NCBI RefSeq assembly: GCF_014192335.1
Contig: NZ_JACHXU010000002.1
Coordinates: forward strand, 124,001 to 188,000
DNA from: Aporhodopirellula rubra
GTDB lineage: Bacteria; Planctomycetota; Planctomycetia; Pirellulales; Pirellulaceae
Direction of reading: 5' to 3'
DNA: 64,000 nucleotides
Each line of letters opens with the position of its first letter. Position 1 is the first letter of the stretch. The notes beneath the pieces were generated by a model. That model was not told where the DNA came from. It did not search any database and saw nothing but the letters and a program-made list of their open reading frames with translations. Position numbers and translations under genes: made by a program. Below, piece by piece: positions 36,007 through 44,663 of the stretch.

Positions 36007-37293
36007 TTAGACCATCAACTGCGGTTGCGATTTGGCGTCATCGCCGAACCAGCCCCGTTTCTTGCCGGCGTCGACCAATCGTGCGGGCGGACGGACAACC
36101 AATAACGTCGCCAACAGGATGAACACGATTCCGGCCACCGCGAGCGGTCGACGCATGTCCGCGATCACGTACACACCACCTTCACCGGGGTGAATGATCT
36201 CGGTCGATGCAACGGGCAACCCGTACTGCTTTGCCAGCTTCACCGCATTGATCATGTTGATCACGGGAACGCCTGAGGCCAAAAACCGTGCTGCCACGCA
36301 GTCTGTCGCCGTGGCCGCGGAGGCTTCGCCGGTCGGATCGACATCAGTCGCAACTCCGGTCGTGCGTGTCGCAGCAGCAACGCTGTTCAGACCGAGCAAA
36401 TTACGCGGATGAAATGACGACATCGGCCGAATAACCCCTTCGCCCAACACGTCGTTCCCCACCGTACCGCCGACGGATGCGTCACCGCCACCAACGTTGA
36501 TGTACGCGGCATACGTTTCATCTTCGACGGCCTGTGAATAAATCATCATCCGTCGCTCGATCGCATCATCGTCGCTGGCGCTGTCCATCAGGGGCAAACC
36601 ACTGCGAGTGATCGATGCCTCGAGAATCTCACGAGTATCGTCACTCATCCCGGCGGCGCGGTCTTGGAAACCGCCTCGTGAAACCATCTCGCTGCGATGA
36701 TTGATGATACCTTGCTCGAACAACAGTTTTTCCATGTCCGGCCACATGAGGTCCGGCGAGTTCGCACCGAACTGACTCGACGCTGCACTACTGATGATCA
36801 CGGGACGCAGGTCCATCGCTTCGGCAGCCGAATAGACGGCAATATTCAGAGCAGGAAACGATCCTGTGCAGCCGATCGCGATCCGGTCTCCGGGGCGCAC
36901 GCCGGCTTCGATCAGCAATCGCATTGCGACGGCGGCAAAGTTCGGATTGACGCTTGTCAGTTTTGCTTCGAGGTGCCCTGGCAAACTGGTGACCAACGAC
37001 ATCGACGGGCCCACCATCCCAGTATCGGCGGGGTCGTGAATATCGAGCATGCGGTGGCCACGGACAACGCGTTCACAATGGATCGCGTCAAACGCATCCG
37101 CGGCTTGCTCGGACGCCAGCAGCATCCGATCCTCGACGTCGGGAATCCGCATCGCCGTTCCAGCCAGGTTTTCCAACGAGGCCCAACGACTCGGCATGTT
37201 CCGAATCGCGATCACAACCGCGATGGACAATACAGCGAGAAACAACAGGGAGGCCGAGGAGATTTTCTGAGGCCGGTAGTACAGCTTTTTCAT
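36007..37293 (-). CDS. Poly-gamma-glutamate system protein (PgsW type)
   Basis: The ATG at 37293 (MKKLYYRPQKISS) is preferred over an upstream codon at 37320; length 428. One N-terminal membrane helix (about 11-30) and one C-terminal helix (about 384-402) flank an extracytoplasmic domain. The domain has GVRPGDRIAIGCTGSFPALNIAV and YINVGGGDASVGG segments, seen in the TIGR04332-like proteins of pgs loci. Biochemical role unknown. It is last in the pgsB-pgsC-PgsW unit, 83 bases after pgsC. Confidence 0.82.
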   Translation of the reverse strand: MKKLYYRPQKISSASLLFLAVLSIAVVIAIRNMPSRWASLENLAGTAMRIPDVEDRMLLASEQAADAFDAIHCERVVRGHRMLDIHDPADTGMVGPSMSLVTSLPGHLEAKLTSVNPNFAAVAMRLLIEAGVRPGDRIAIGCTGSFPALNIAVYSAAEAMDLRPVIISSAASSQFGANSPDLMWPDMEKLLFEQGIINHRSEMVSRGGFQDRAAGMSDDTREILEASITRSGLPLMDSASDDDAIERRMMIYSQAVEDETYAAYINVGGGDASVGGTVGNDVLGEGVIRPMSSFHPRNLLGLNSVAAATRTTGVATDVDPTGEASAATATDCVAARFLASGVPVINMINAVKLAKQYGLPVASTEIIHPGEGGVYVIADMRRPLAVAGIVFILLATLLVVRPPARLVDAGKKRGWFGDDAKSQPQLMV

Positions 37294-37376
37294 GTTCCGA
37301 GTTTTGTTCTTTTCAATCAACCGTCAAAGGATTCCGTCCATCCGCACTCAGGTCAGATGAGTACGTCAAATCAACC

Positions 37377-37883
37377 TCACGCCAAATGCGTGACACCAAT
37401 TGCGACGAGCGTCAGGTGAACCAACGCGGTCGCGATCACCAACGGCGAAAGCGTTTGAACAACGCCGCTTCGTGCGATCCAAAGCGCCACGAGGCCGGGG
37501 ATCACAAACCCGATCACGGTCATGTTTTGCATCCACCCCATCGAACTCGAAGGGTCCATTGCGACACCACCGGTCAGCGCCAAACTCATACCGGGCCAAA
37601 CCATTTCGAGCACCGCACGCAGCGTCGCTGCGACAGCGAACCCGAACACCATGGTCAACACCACGCGGCGACGACCAAACAAGATCGCATAACGATCGAC
37701 TTCATGTACCAACCACGCCGTCAGCAAAGCCGCGATAATCGTGGCAATGACCGTCAAAGGTTGGTCAAACGAAAGTGCGAGATATCCGGGAACAATCATC
37801 CCGCCGACGCTCAAACCGAAAGCCTCGGTAAACAGCAAACTGACGACCAACCCGATGCCGATCGACAACGCAAGCCATTCCAT
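37377..37883 (-). CDS. pgsC: Poly-gamma-glutamate synthesis membrane protein PgsC (CapC)
   Basis: 168 residues, almost wholly hydrophobic, with five or six membrane helices and the family's SVGGMIVPGYLAL and near-terminal VIPGLVALWIAR segments. PgsC works with PgsB as the membrane-embedded part of the poly-gamma-glutamate synthase. Its ATG begins one base after the pgsB stop codon, implying coupled translation. Confidence 0.92.
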   Translation of the reverse strand: MEWLALSIGIGLVVSLLFTEAFGLSVGGMIVPGYLALSFDQPLTVIATIIAALLTAWLVHEVDRYAILFGRRRVVLTMVFGFAVAATLRAVLEMVWPGMSLALTGGVAMDPSSSMGWMQNMTVIGFVIPGLVALWIARSGVVQTLSPLVIATALVHLTLVAIGVTHLA

Positions 37884-37884
37884 C

Positions 37885-39282
37885 TCAGACCATCTCCATC
37901 ACACGAACAGGAGCCGATTCGGGACGTTGAAATCGCTCCCATCCATCTTTCTTTTCAAAGTAATCTGCCAACGCCATCCCGGGTCCGGCGATATTACCGA
38001 CGCCCATTAGCAGCATGCCTGACATTTGTTCTTGAGTGACATTGGCCGCGGGAACAACCGATTCCGCCGCCATTTCGGCGCGATGCGATTCACCTTCCCC
38101 GTGCCAACGTGCCACGACTTCTTCGTGAGGAACGGATCCTGCGCCAGCGTAACTGGCCGGATTTGCCTTCTGTTCCGCGGCGAACGATTCCAGCAACATC
38201 GTGACGACTTCGTCACCCGATGCGTTACCCAAACAAAGGATTCGGTTCTGGTCGATGCCGCCTTTGAGCAGTCGACGCAGGAACACGTCCGTCCCCGAAC
38301 CGATGATCACGACTCGGTCATACTTACGCCAATGCACACAGGCATCGGCCATCGTGACCGAGCGGTCGATCCGGTCCACGCGGCAGTTCATCACCAACAC
38401 GCGGCGATTCACGCCAGGGAAATAATCGTAGGCGGCATCCCAAATACGGGTCGTCGACTCAGGGTCGTTGGCCGCGAATGCGTTGACGAAGTGCCACGAA
38501 TCGCCTTGAACGGTTTGCTGGTGAACTCGCATCGCACCTGGATCGGGCTGGGCTTCCCACATGCCACGAAGAGCCACATCACGGGCCACACCCATTTGCT
38601 CGCAAACGGCGAGCGACAGGGCCACGTTTTCGGCGTGTTCCAGGTATGAAAACTGAGCCAACTCTTCCGGCGTGATTTGTGCTGAATCTTCGGACGTGAT
38701 GCTCTTCAATTGCGAACCACGGTCGGCACAGGCAGCCCCCATCACTTGCAGGCTGTCATTACGATCCTCTGCGGTCAGCAGAGTCCCACCGACGGGAACC
38801 GTTGCCGACAACGCACGTGCGACGTCGAGGCGTGTCGGCCCCATCACGTCGAGATGGTCGGCACGGGCGTTGGTGATCACACCATGAGTCGATCGCACGA
38901 GCTTCAGTTCGCAAACCGATTGCAACAGTGGTTGAAGTGCCATGCATTCGATCACGAGAGCCTCGGCACCTTCGGCGACGGCGGTCTTCACGATCCGTTT
39001 TTGCTCGATCACGTTGGCCCGGTCGGGACGAAAGATTGGCAACTCGCGACCGTCATCAAAGATCATACGTGCCAACGTTCCCGTGGTTTTGGCGCATGTG
39101 CGGATGCCGCCTGCACGCAGGCCCGCCGCGATCAATCGCGTGACCGATGACTTGCCGCGAGTGCCGTTAACATGGATTCGAAAAGGGATCTTCTCGAGTT
39201 GCCGGCGGTACCACCAAGCTTCCAGCAATGCAACCAAACCGACGATGGCGGCAACCGCCACCAATGCAACCAAGCCGTTCAC
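37885..39282 (-). CDS. pgsB: Poly-gamma-glutamate synthase ligase subunit PgsB (CapB)
   Basis: 465 residues. An N-terminal membrane helix (about 4-20) precedes a Mur-ligase-like ATP-binding core with the P-loop HVNGTRGKSSVTR (about 37-49). ECMALQP and VITNARADHLDVMGPT correspond to conserved Mur-ligase-type metal and substrate segments. It activates glutamate gamma-carboxylates for polymerisation into poly-gamma-glutamate, a capsule, biofilm or osmoprotective polymer. It heads the pgs unit. A pgsA/capA-type gene, normally present, is not found in the flanking region. Confidence 0.94.
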   Translation of the reverse strand: MNGLVALVAVAAIVGLVALLEAWWYRRQLEKIPFRIHVNGTRGKSSVTRLIAAGLRAGGIRTCAKTTGTLARMIFDDGRELPIFRPDRANVIEQKRIVKTAVAEGAEALVIECMALQPLLQSVCELKLVRSTHGVITNARADHLDVMGPTRLDVARALSATVPVGGTLLTAEDRNDSLQVMGAACADRGSQLKSITSEDSAQITPEELAQFSYLEHAENVALSLAVCEQMGVARDVALRGMWEAQPDPGAMRVHQQTVQGDSWHFVNAFAANDPESTTRIWDAAYDYFPGVNRRVLVMNCRVDRIDRSVTMADACVHWRKYDRVVIIGSGTDVFLRRLLKGGIDQNRILCLGNASGDEVVTMLLESFAAEQKANPASYAGAGSVPHEEVVARWHGEGESHRAEMAAESVVPAANVTQEQMSGMLLMGVGNIAGPGMALADYFEKKDGWERFQRPESAPVRVMEMV

Positions 39283-39540
39283 AGACGGTTCTCTTTCAAC
39301 GTGAGGAGAAACTAAGGCTGCTCGATCTCATGCCAACGGTGGCATAGGGGGAAAATCGAACAACGATTCGTGACAGATCCAATGATTCGCTGCAATCCAA
39401 CAGCGGATCCATGACTAGGTGTGGGAAATACGCCGACCTTCGACCATGTGGTTTCGCTCGATAAGCCGTCCGCCGGAGCACAACGTGCGCGACGATCGCC
39501 TGACCTGCGGTGAACCTGGATAGGTTGGGGGCGTGTCTGT

Positions 39541-39641
39541 TAGCTGGGAAAAGATCGACGAACCGAGGCAGCTAGGCTCGATCTGTGTTCGTCGACAACG
39601 CGAGAATTATTCTCTCTGATCGGTCCGAGTAAAGACCGATC
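39541..39641 (+). ncRNA. Candidate structured RNA or leader with competing stems
   Basis: Four perfect pairings cluster here. TCGACGAAC (39555) pairs with GTTCGTCGA (39587). AGATCGA (39552) pairs with TCGATCT (39578), an exclusive alternative to the first. TAGCTG (39541) pairs with CAGCTA (39569). GATCGGTC (39618) pairs with GACCGATC (39634). A 13-base palindrome GAGAATtATTCTC sits at 39602-39614. Competing stems are typical of cis-acting RNA switches, but the match to a known class was not recognised and the strand is uncertain. Confidence 0.3.
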
Positions 39642-39674
39642 CTTGAATATTTTCTACCAAACGGCCAAAGGACC

Positions 39675-39971
39675 ATGGCAACCCTTTATATCGACACAAA
39701 GGAAGCAAACCCTTCATTAAAAACTTCCAGTCGTCCAAATGATTTCACTATTATTTTTCAACAACCCTTCGTTCGCGATCGAAAAACTACCGAAAATGGA
39801 CTTCATCAATCGGATTGCTATTTTCCACATCGGCGAGCGTTCTTCACGACCAACACCGCACCTCACGCAAGCCGCCATCTCACCCCAGCCTACCTAGAGC
39901 CCTGCAGGCTCCTCGGACGACCGTTACCGCGATCACCCACCCCGTCTTCGTCATGCCTCAACGGCGCCTAG
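39675..39971 (+). CDS. Doubtful small open reading frame downstream of the structured segment
   Basis: 98 codons from an ATG with AAAGGA about 3 bases upstream, which is a better ribosome binding site than most genes here have. The first about 40 residues (MATLYIDTKEANPSL, FTIIFQQPF) look protein-like, while the remainder is Pro/Ser/Arg-rich and looks like non-coding translation. It may be a short or decayed gene, or not a gene. Confidence 0.2.
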   Translation: MATLYIDTKEANPSLKTSSRPNDFTIIFQQPFVRDRKTTENGLHQSDCYFPHRRAFFTTNTAPHASRHLTPAYLEPCRLLGRPLPRSPTPSSSCLNGA

Positions 39972-40008
39972 CAACCGCTCACAATGCCGCTCGCATGGAC
40001 CGTAAAGC

Positions 40009-40839
40009 TCAACTCACTCGAGTCGAACGGGGCTTCTTTGCAACCGGCTTTTTAGGTGTCTCACCGGTGAATGACTCTTCAAATCGTTCAATCGAAGCAG
40101 CCAATCCGGACTCGAGAGTCTCCACAATCGCTCCACACAACCGCACATCTCGCGTGGCGACGTGAAAGTGACACGGCTCGAACGTAAGCGTCGTCTTGGT
40201 CACCCGCCCAACGTCGCGTCCGATCACGCTGTCGTACGGACCACACATGCCGACATCACACTGCATCGCCGTCCCGCCTGCCATGACGTGCGCATCCGCG
40301 GTAGGGACGTGGGTATGAGTGCCGAGAACCGCCGTGACGCGTCCGTCGAGATAACGGGCGATCGTTTGCTTGTCACCGGTCGCTTCAGCGTGCATGTCGA
40401 CGACAATCGCATCGGTTTGATCAGCCATCTCCTCGAGCGCCCGATCGACGGCGGTGAACGGGCAATCGACCGGCCGCATGAACACGCGGCCAAGAATTGA
40501 AATCACCCCGAGCCGACCGGCAGGCGTCGAAACGACTGCCCAAGTTCGCCCGGCGGCGTCGGACGGGTAGTTGGCTGGCTTGACGATCCGATCGCTTTCC
40601 TTGAGGACCGGGATGATCTCCGAACGTCGGTAAATGTGGTCACCGAGCGTGATCGCATCGACTCCGGCTTCGATCAACCGCCGATATTGCCGAGGCATCA
40701 GCCCCGCACCATCGGCGGCGTTTTCCGCGTTGACGACGACCGCGTCGAGAGAATGCTTTTCTTTTAGCTCGCGGGTTCGAGCCAGGACAGCAGAGTACCC
40801 CGGCTTACCAACGACATCGCCAAGAAACAAAAATCGCAC
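40009..40839 (-). CDS. YmdB/TIGR00282-type metallophosphoesterase
   Basis: 276 residues beginning at a GTG. The calcineurin-like fold metal ligands are visible: GDVVG at the N-terminus, NAENAADG, TLGDH in place of the common GNH, DMHAEATGDK and GTHTHVPTAD. In Bacillus and related bacteria YmdB hydrolyses 2',3'- and 3',5'-cyclic nucleotides and affects biofilm genes. The last about 25 residues are a basic Pro/Lys-rich extension. It follows the S1-domain gene by 67 bases on the same strand. Confidence 0.9.
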   Translation of the reverse strand: MRFLFLGDVVGKPGYSAVLARTRELKEKHSLDAVVVNAENAADGAGLMPRQYRRLIEAGVDAITLGDHIYRRSEIIPVLKESDRIVKPANYPSDAAGRTWAVVSTPAGRLGVISILGRVFMRPVDCPFTAVDRALEEMADQTDAIVVDMHAEATGDKQTIARYLDGRVTAVLGTHTHVPTADAHVMAGGTAMQCDVGMCGPYDSVIGRDVGRVTKTTLTFEPCHFHVATRDVRLCGAIVETLESGLAASIERFEESFTGETPKKPVAKKPRSTRVS

Positions 40840-40906
40840 CGGTGCCCATCCCCAACAATGCGTTCGAAAGCCTTAACCACAATACAACCCCGCCGTCGTC
40901 ATCGAA

Positions 40907-42595
40907 CTACCAACGCAGTCCGAAACGCTCCCCGCCGGTGTCACGATTGTTACCGCCTTTAAGAGGTCCAGCGTGTTGCGGCTGCACCGCGAGTTCGCGT
41001 GGCGGCTCGTCGACTTCCTCCTCTTTCGCTTCGCTCGGCTTCTCGGCAACGGCATTGACCGCCTTAATCGAGAGGCCAATTTTCTGCGAATCACGGTCAA
41101 AGCTGAGCACTTTCACGTCGACGGTATCACCAACGCTCACGACGCTGCTGACCTTAGAAACCCGATGATTAGCCAACTCGCTGATGTGAACGAGGCCTTC
41201 GACGCCCGCGGTCAAACGGACGAAACAGCCAAAATCGGCAGTCTTGGTGACGGTACCCGAGTGAACCGATCCGACCGCGAACTGGCTTTCGGCGGTGTCC
41301 CATGGGTTTTCGAGCAGGTCACGATAGGACAACCCGATCTTGCCGGTTTGCTTATCGATCTTGTCAACTTTGACTTTGACCTTCTGGCCTTCCTTGATCA
41401 CTTCACTTGGATGCTTGACGCGTTCCCAGCTCAATTTGCTGACGTGGATCAATCCATCCAAACCACCGAGGTCAACGAACGCACCAAAGTCGCGGACGCT
41501 GCGGACGGTGCCCTCGAGAATGTCGCCCGCTTCGATTTGCTCGAGCTGTTCAGCCCGGCGAACTTCCCGTTCACGTTCGAGAATCGACCGGCGGCTGACG
41601 ACGAGGTTGCCACGACGAGCATTGGCTTCCGTGACGAGGCAGATCATTTTTTGATCGACGAATTCCGAAAGGTCTTCGACGCGATACTCAGTGACTTGGC
41701 TGATCGGCATAAAACCGCGGATTGAACCGATTTGGCATTCCAACCCACCGGTATTGTGGCCGGTGACCAGCACTTCGACGACAGATCCTTCGTCGATATC
41801 GTCCCAGTCGCTAACTTCGATCGCCGATCCCGGCAATGTGCAGGAATACAGGCCTTCTTCACGATTGAAACCGCGAACGAGAACCTCAACGTCGGATCCC
41901 GGTGTCGGCTCTTCTTCGGTGAACTGCTCGAACGGGATCGTGCCTTCGTCGGGACCGCCCAAGGAAACGAACACCGTGTCGTCTTTGATCTTCAAAACCT
42001 TCGCGTGAACTCGCGAGCCTTCATCGAGCGGTTCGCGACGATCGGGTAAACCGGCCGTTCCGCCATAGAACGCATCCAAATCGGCGTCGGCCAGCGACGC
42101 GTCGAGTTCAGCCTGCAAATCGTCCGTCAAACCGTGGCGAATGTTCGGCACGCTGACTTTGCCGGGTTTCGGCACTTCGATTTTTTGGGTCTGCGTGACG
42201 TCTTGGTCGGATTCACCAGCGAGTCGTGGCCGCGGAGCTTTCTTCTTGCCCGAACCTGATTTCTCGCCGGGTTTGCCTCCCGCCTTGGGCTGTTTTTTCT
42301 CTAAATCCTCGGTGGAAACCGCCGCGGGCGATTGCGGCTTGGCCACGCCGAGACCACGTGCGGCGAGCGGTCCGCTACCGATTCGCGGCAGCGGAGCCTT
42401 CGATTTCTTCGGCCCGGGTGCACTTTTGGCTTCCGCAGGAGCAGACTCCGAAGCGGATGATTCCGCCGCCGGTGCCGGAGCGGATGACGCATCAGGCGAT
42501 GGCGTTGCCTCCGGTGCGGGCGAAGCCGCAGGTGCTTCGGCGGAAGTGGATTCGGACGATGGAGGAGTGGAATCCGGATTCTCGGTCACTGACAT
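40907..42595 (-). CDS. S1 RNA-binding domain protein, ribosomal protein S1-like
   Basis: The ATG at 42595 (MSVTENPDS) is preferred over an earlier frame start at 42631; length 562. Residues 1-150 are low-complexity (Ala/Pro/Ser, then Lys/Pro). Four S1 OB-fold domains follow at about 191-257, 269-337, 356-425 and 440-512. The last two are the most canonical (GTVRSVRDFGAFVDLGG, LIHVSKLSW; GTVTKTADFGCFVRL, GLVHISEL). It could be a short ribosomal protein S1 or an S1-like RNA-binding factor; classic S1 has six domains. It lies upstream of the YmdB gene. Confidence 0.88.
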   Translation of the reverse strand: MSVTENPDSTPPSSESTSAEAPAASPAPEATPSPDASSAPAPAAESSASESAPAEAKSAPGPKKSKAPLPRIGSGPLAARGLGVAKPQSPAAVSTEDLEKKQPKAGGKPGEKSGSGKKKAPRPRLAGESDQDVTQTQKIEVPKPGKVSVPNIRHGLTDDLQAELDASLADADLDAFYGGTAGLPDRREPLDEGSRVHAKVLKIKDDTVFVSLGGPDEGTIPFEQFTEEEPTPGSDVEVLVRGFNREEGLYSCTLPGSAIEVSDWDDIDEGSVVEVLVTGHNTGGLECQIGSIRGFMPISQVTEYRVEDLSEFVDQKMICLVTEANARRGNLVVSRRSILEREREVRRAEQLEQIEAGDILEGTVRSVRDFGAFVDLGGLDGLIHVSKLSWERVKHPSEVIKEGQKVKVKVDKIDKQTGKIGLSYRDLLENPWDTAESQFAVGSVHSGTVTKTADFGCFVRLTAGVEGLVHISELANHRVSKVSSVVSVGDTVDVKVLSFDRDSQKIGLSIKAVNAVAEKPSEAKEEEVDEPPRELAVQPQHAGPLKGGNNRDTGGERFGLRW

Positions 42596-42873
42596 GTTTC
42601 GGCGTCGGTGGGCAGGGGCATAGGAATACAAGCGAGCACGATTGGGTCACAACTCTCGTCACAGCGATGCACTCCCGTAGGTGCGATACGATGTCGTCCA
42701 TCTGGACGTAGCGACACGAGCGCTCTTCATCAACAACCCGCAGTCTAGCAATCCGATCGCCCAGCCGGTAGCCTTCCCGAGAATCCCGTTTCGACCATCT
42801 CGCTCAGATACGTCGAATCCCGCCCCGCCCATCCGGATCCCAACCCGCTCAGTCCCCTCCTCGCCATCGTCCC

Positions 42874-43401
42874 ATGCCGAAATTCGACGATTTTTTCGCC
42901 ACAACCGCGGACCAATTTCCTCCCGAACTCCGCGCCGCCATCGAATCGGCGCCGTTGCCCGGGCTCACCGACGGCCCCCAACACGCTGATCTGGAAAACC
43001 TCCTCGGTCGCCCCGACGCGTGCCGCATGACAACGCCATCGGGCGACTCGCCGCTTCCTCCCTTGGTGCTGTCGGGGCTCTGGTTGCTCGCCGGTGATCT
43101 CGATCGGAGCCACTCGATCAGCCAAAACGAACCCTCGAGCCAGGGCAGTTTTTGGCACGGCATCATGCACCGCCGCGAAGGCGACTACTCCAACGCCGCG
43201 TATTGGTTCCGCCGAGTCCGATCGAGCCCCGTCTTCGAATCGCTCGCCGAAATCTATCCCGAACAATACAGCGACCCGTACGAATTCAACGACGCCGTCG
43301 CCGCCGCAGTCCGGCAACGCGACGAAGACCGCGTTTCTGAATTGCAACACGTCCAGTGGACCGAGTGGCAATTGTTGCTGCAGGAATGCATGCCCGCATG
43401 A
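42874..43401 (+). CDS. Protein of unknown function coupled to an AEC transporter gene
   Basis: 175 residues, soluble, rich in Trp and acidic residues. HGIMHRREGDYSNAAYWFRRV (about 95-115) looks like a TPR-type helix pair. I do not recognise a characterised family. Its TGA overlaps the ATG of the downstream AEC transporter (ATGA), so it is probably expressed with it. Confidence 0.65.
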   Translation: MPKFDDFFATTADQFPPELRAAIESAPLPGLTDGPQHADLENLLGRPDACRMTTPSGDSPLPPLVLSGLWLLAGDLDRSHSISQNEPSSQGSFWHGIMHRREGDYSNAAYWFRRVRSSPVFESLAEIYPEQYSDPYEFNDAVAAAVRQRDEDRVSELQHVQWTEWQLLLQECMPA

Positions 43402-44534
43402 CCGATTGGCTGATCACACGCTGCGGATCAGAGGGCTGCGTCGCCGGGGATTGGATGCCGACCCTGGAGTGGGCGATATGCTCGCATGGAATGTTGGCTT
43501 CCACCGACCTGGCCGACGCGTCGTTCTGGATGCGGTTCGGTCAAATCGTCAGCAGCGTGCTCGGCGTCTTTCTGATCATTGGAGTCGGCGCGGTTTGCCG
43601 TTCGCGAAAATGGCTGTCCGCCGAAGCAGACTTTTCACTCGCCAAGATCACCGCCAACGTGTTGATGCCGGCGCTGTTCCTCGATCGGATTCTCAACGAC
43701 GAAACACTCAACTCGATATCCACCGCCTGGCTGCCACCACTGGTCGGATTCGGGTTCACCACGCTGGGAATGCTGGCGGCGTGGTCGGCCGCAAAAATGA
43801 TCGGTCCTTGGATCGGTTTGAAGTCCGACAAACAGCAACGCGCCTTTTCGCTTTGCGCCGGCATTTGCAATTACGGCTACATCCCGTTGCCCTTGGCACA
43901 GATCTTTTACCCGAGCGCCGAAGTCGACCTGATCCTTCACAACGTGGGCGTCGACATGGCGATGTGGAGCGTCGGGATCGCGATCATCTCAGGCGGATCG
44001 AAGAAGACCGGTGACAAGAACGCCGCCTCGACGTCCAAAATGTCTCGGTGGATCAAGATGGCGATCCCCGCGCTCACTAGTGCGCCGATTCTGGCGGCGG
44101 CAACTGCCGTTTCAATTCGCGTGCTCGGATGGGACACCTATGTCCCGAACGCGTTGATGAAGACAATCGGCATCCTCGCAGCGGCCTCCATCCCGATGGG
44201 ACTCCTGCTCAGCGGCGCGATCATCATCGACTTTTTGAAAGCGGCTCAGTGGACCGGAGCCACACCGCTGATTTTCTTCTCGTTCGGTTTTCGACAACTG
44301 CTGATGCCTGCACTCATGCTCGCCTTCGCGAGCCTCGTACTGACGCAAACCGACATGAAACAAGTCATGCTGTTGCAGGCCGCGATGCCGTCGGCTGTTT
44401 TCCCGGTCGTCCTGACACGCCTCTACCACGGCGACACGACCACAGCACTGCGGGTCGTGCTATCAACCTCGCTCGCCGGTCTGTTTTTGATCCCGCTGTG
44501 GATGTCGCTCGGTGCGTGGTGGCTGGGCGTGTGA
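43398..44534 (+). CDS. AEC (auxin efflux carrier) family transporter
   Basis: Start chosen at the ATG at 43398 overlapping the upstream stop; ATGs at 43491 and 43530 are possible and would trim a non-conserved N-terminus. About 378 residues with ten hydrophobic helices. The family segments are FLIIGVGAVCRSRKWLS, KITANVLMPALFLDRI, CAGICNYGYIPLPLAQ and AAMPSAVFPVVLTRLY. AEC carriers export small organic acids or related solutes across the inner membrane; the substrate here is unknown. Confidence 0.88.
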   Translation: MTDWLITRCGSEGCVAGDWMPTLEWAICSHGMLASTDLADASFWMRFGQIVSSVLGVFLIIGVGAVCRSRKWLSAEADFSLAKITANVLMPALFLDRILNDETLNSISTAWLPPLVGFGFTTLGMLAAWSAAKMIGPWIGLKSDKQQRAFSLCAGICNYGYIPLPLAQIFYPSAEVDLILHNVGVDMAMWSVGIAIISGGSKKTGDKNAASTSKMSRWIKMAIPALTSAPILAAATAVSIRVLGWDTYVPNALMKTIGILAAASIPMGLLLSGAIIIDFLKAAQWTGATPLIFFSFGFRQLLMPALMLAFASLVLTQTDMKQVMLLQAAMPSAVFPVVLTRLYHGDTTTALRVVLSTSLAGLFLIPLWMSLGAWWLGV

Positions 44535-44663
44535 TGAATCGAGAGAACAAGCGACGACCTACGGCCGCTCGTGCCGTCCCGATCATGTTACGCCCCTGAT
44601 CCGGTCGACGCCGCCGGCGGCTCGTCAAACTCGCAGCTTTAAAACTTGCGCCACGCCCCAGTT

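Larger units (their letters stand above)
39283..40008. other. Long intergenic region with structured segment
   Basis: About 725 bases upstream of pgsB and downstream of the YmdB-type gene. The segment 39540-39645 is dense in inverted repeats and is listed separately; a possible small gene starts at 39675. The rest shows nothing recognisable. Confidence 0.45.

Noticed and set aside
43094-44014. Long plus-strand frame (306 codons) overlapping the unknown protein and AEC transporter.
   Set aside because: Its translation is Arg/His-rich without protein pattern; it is a shadow of the AEC gene.
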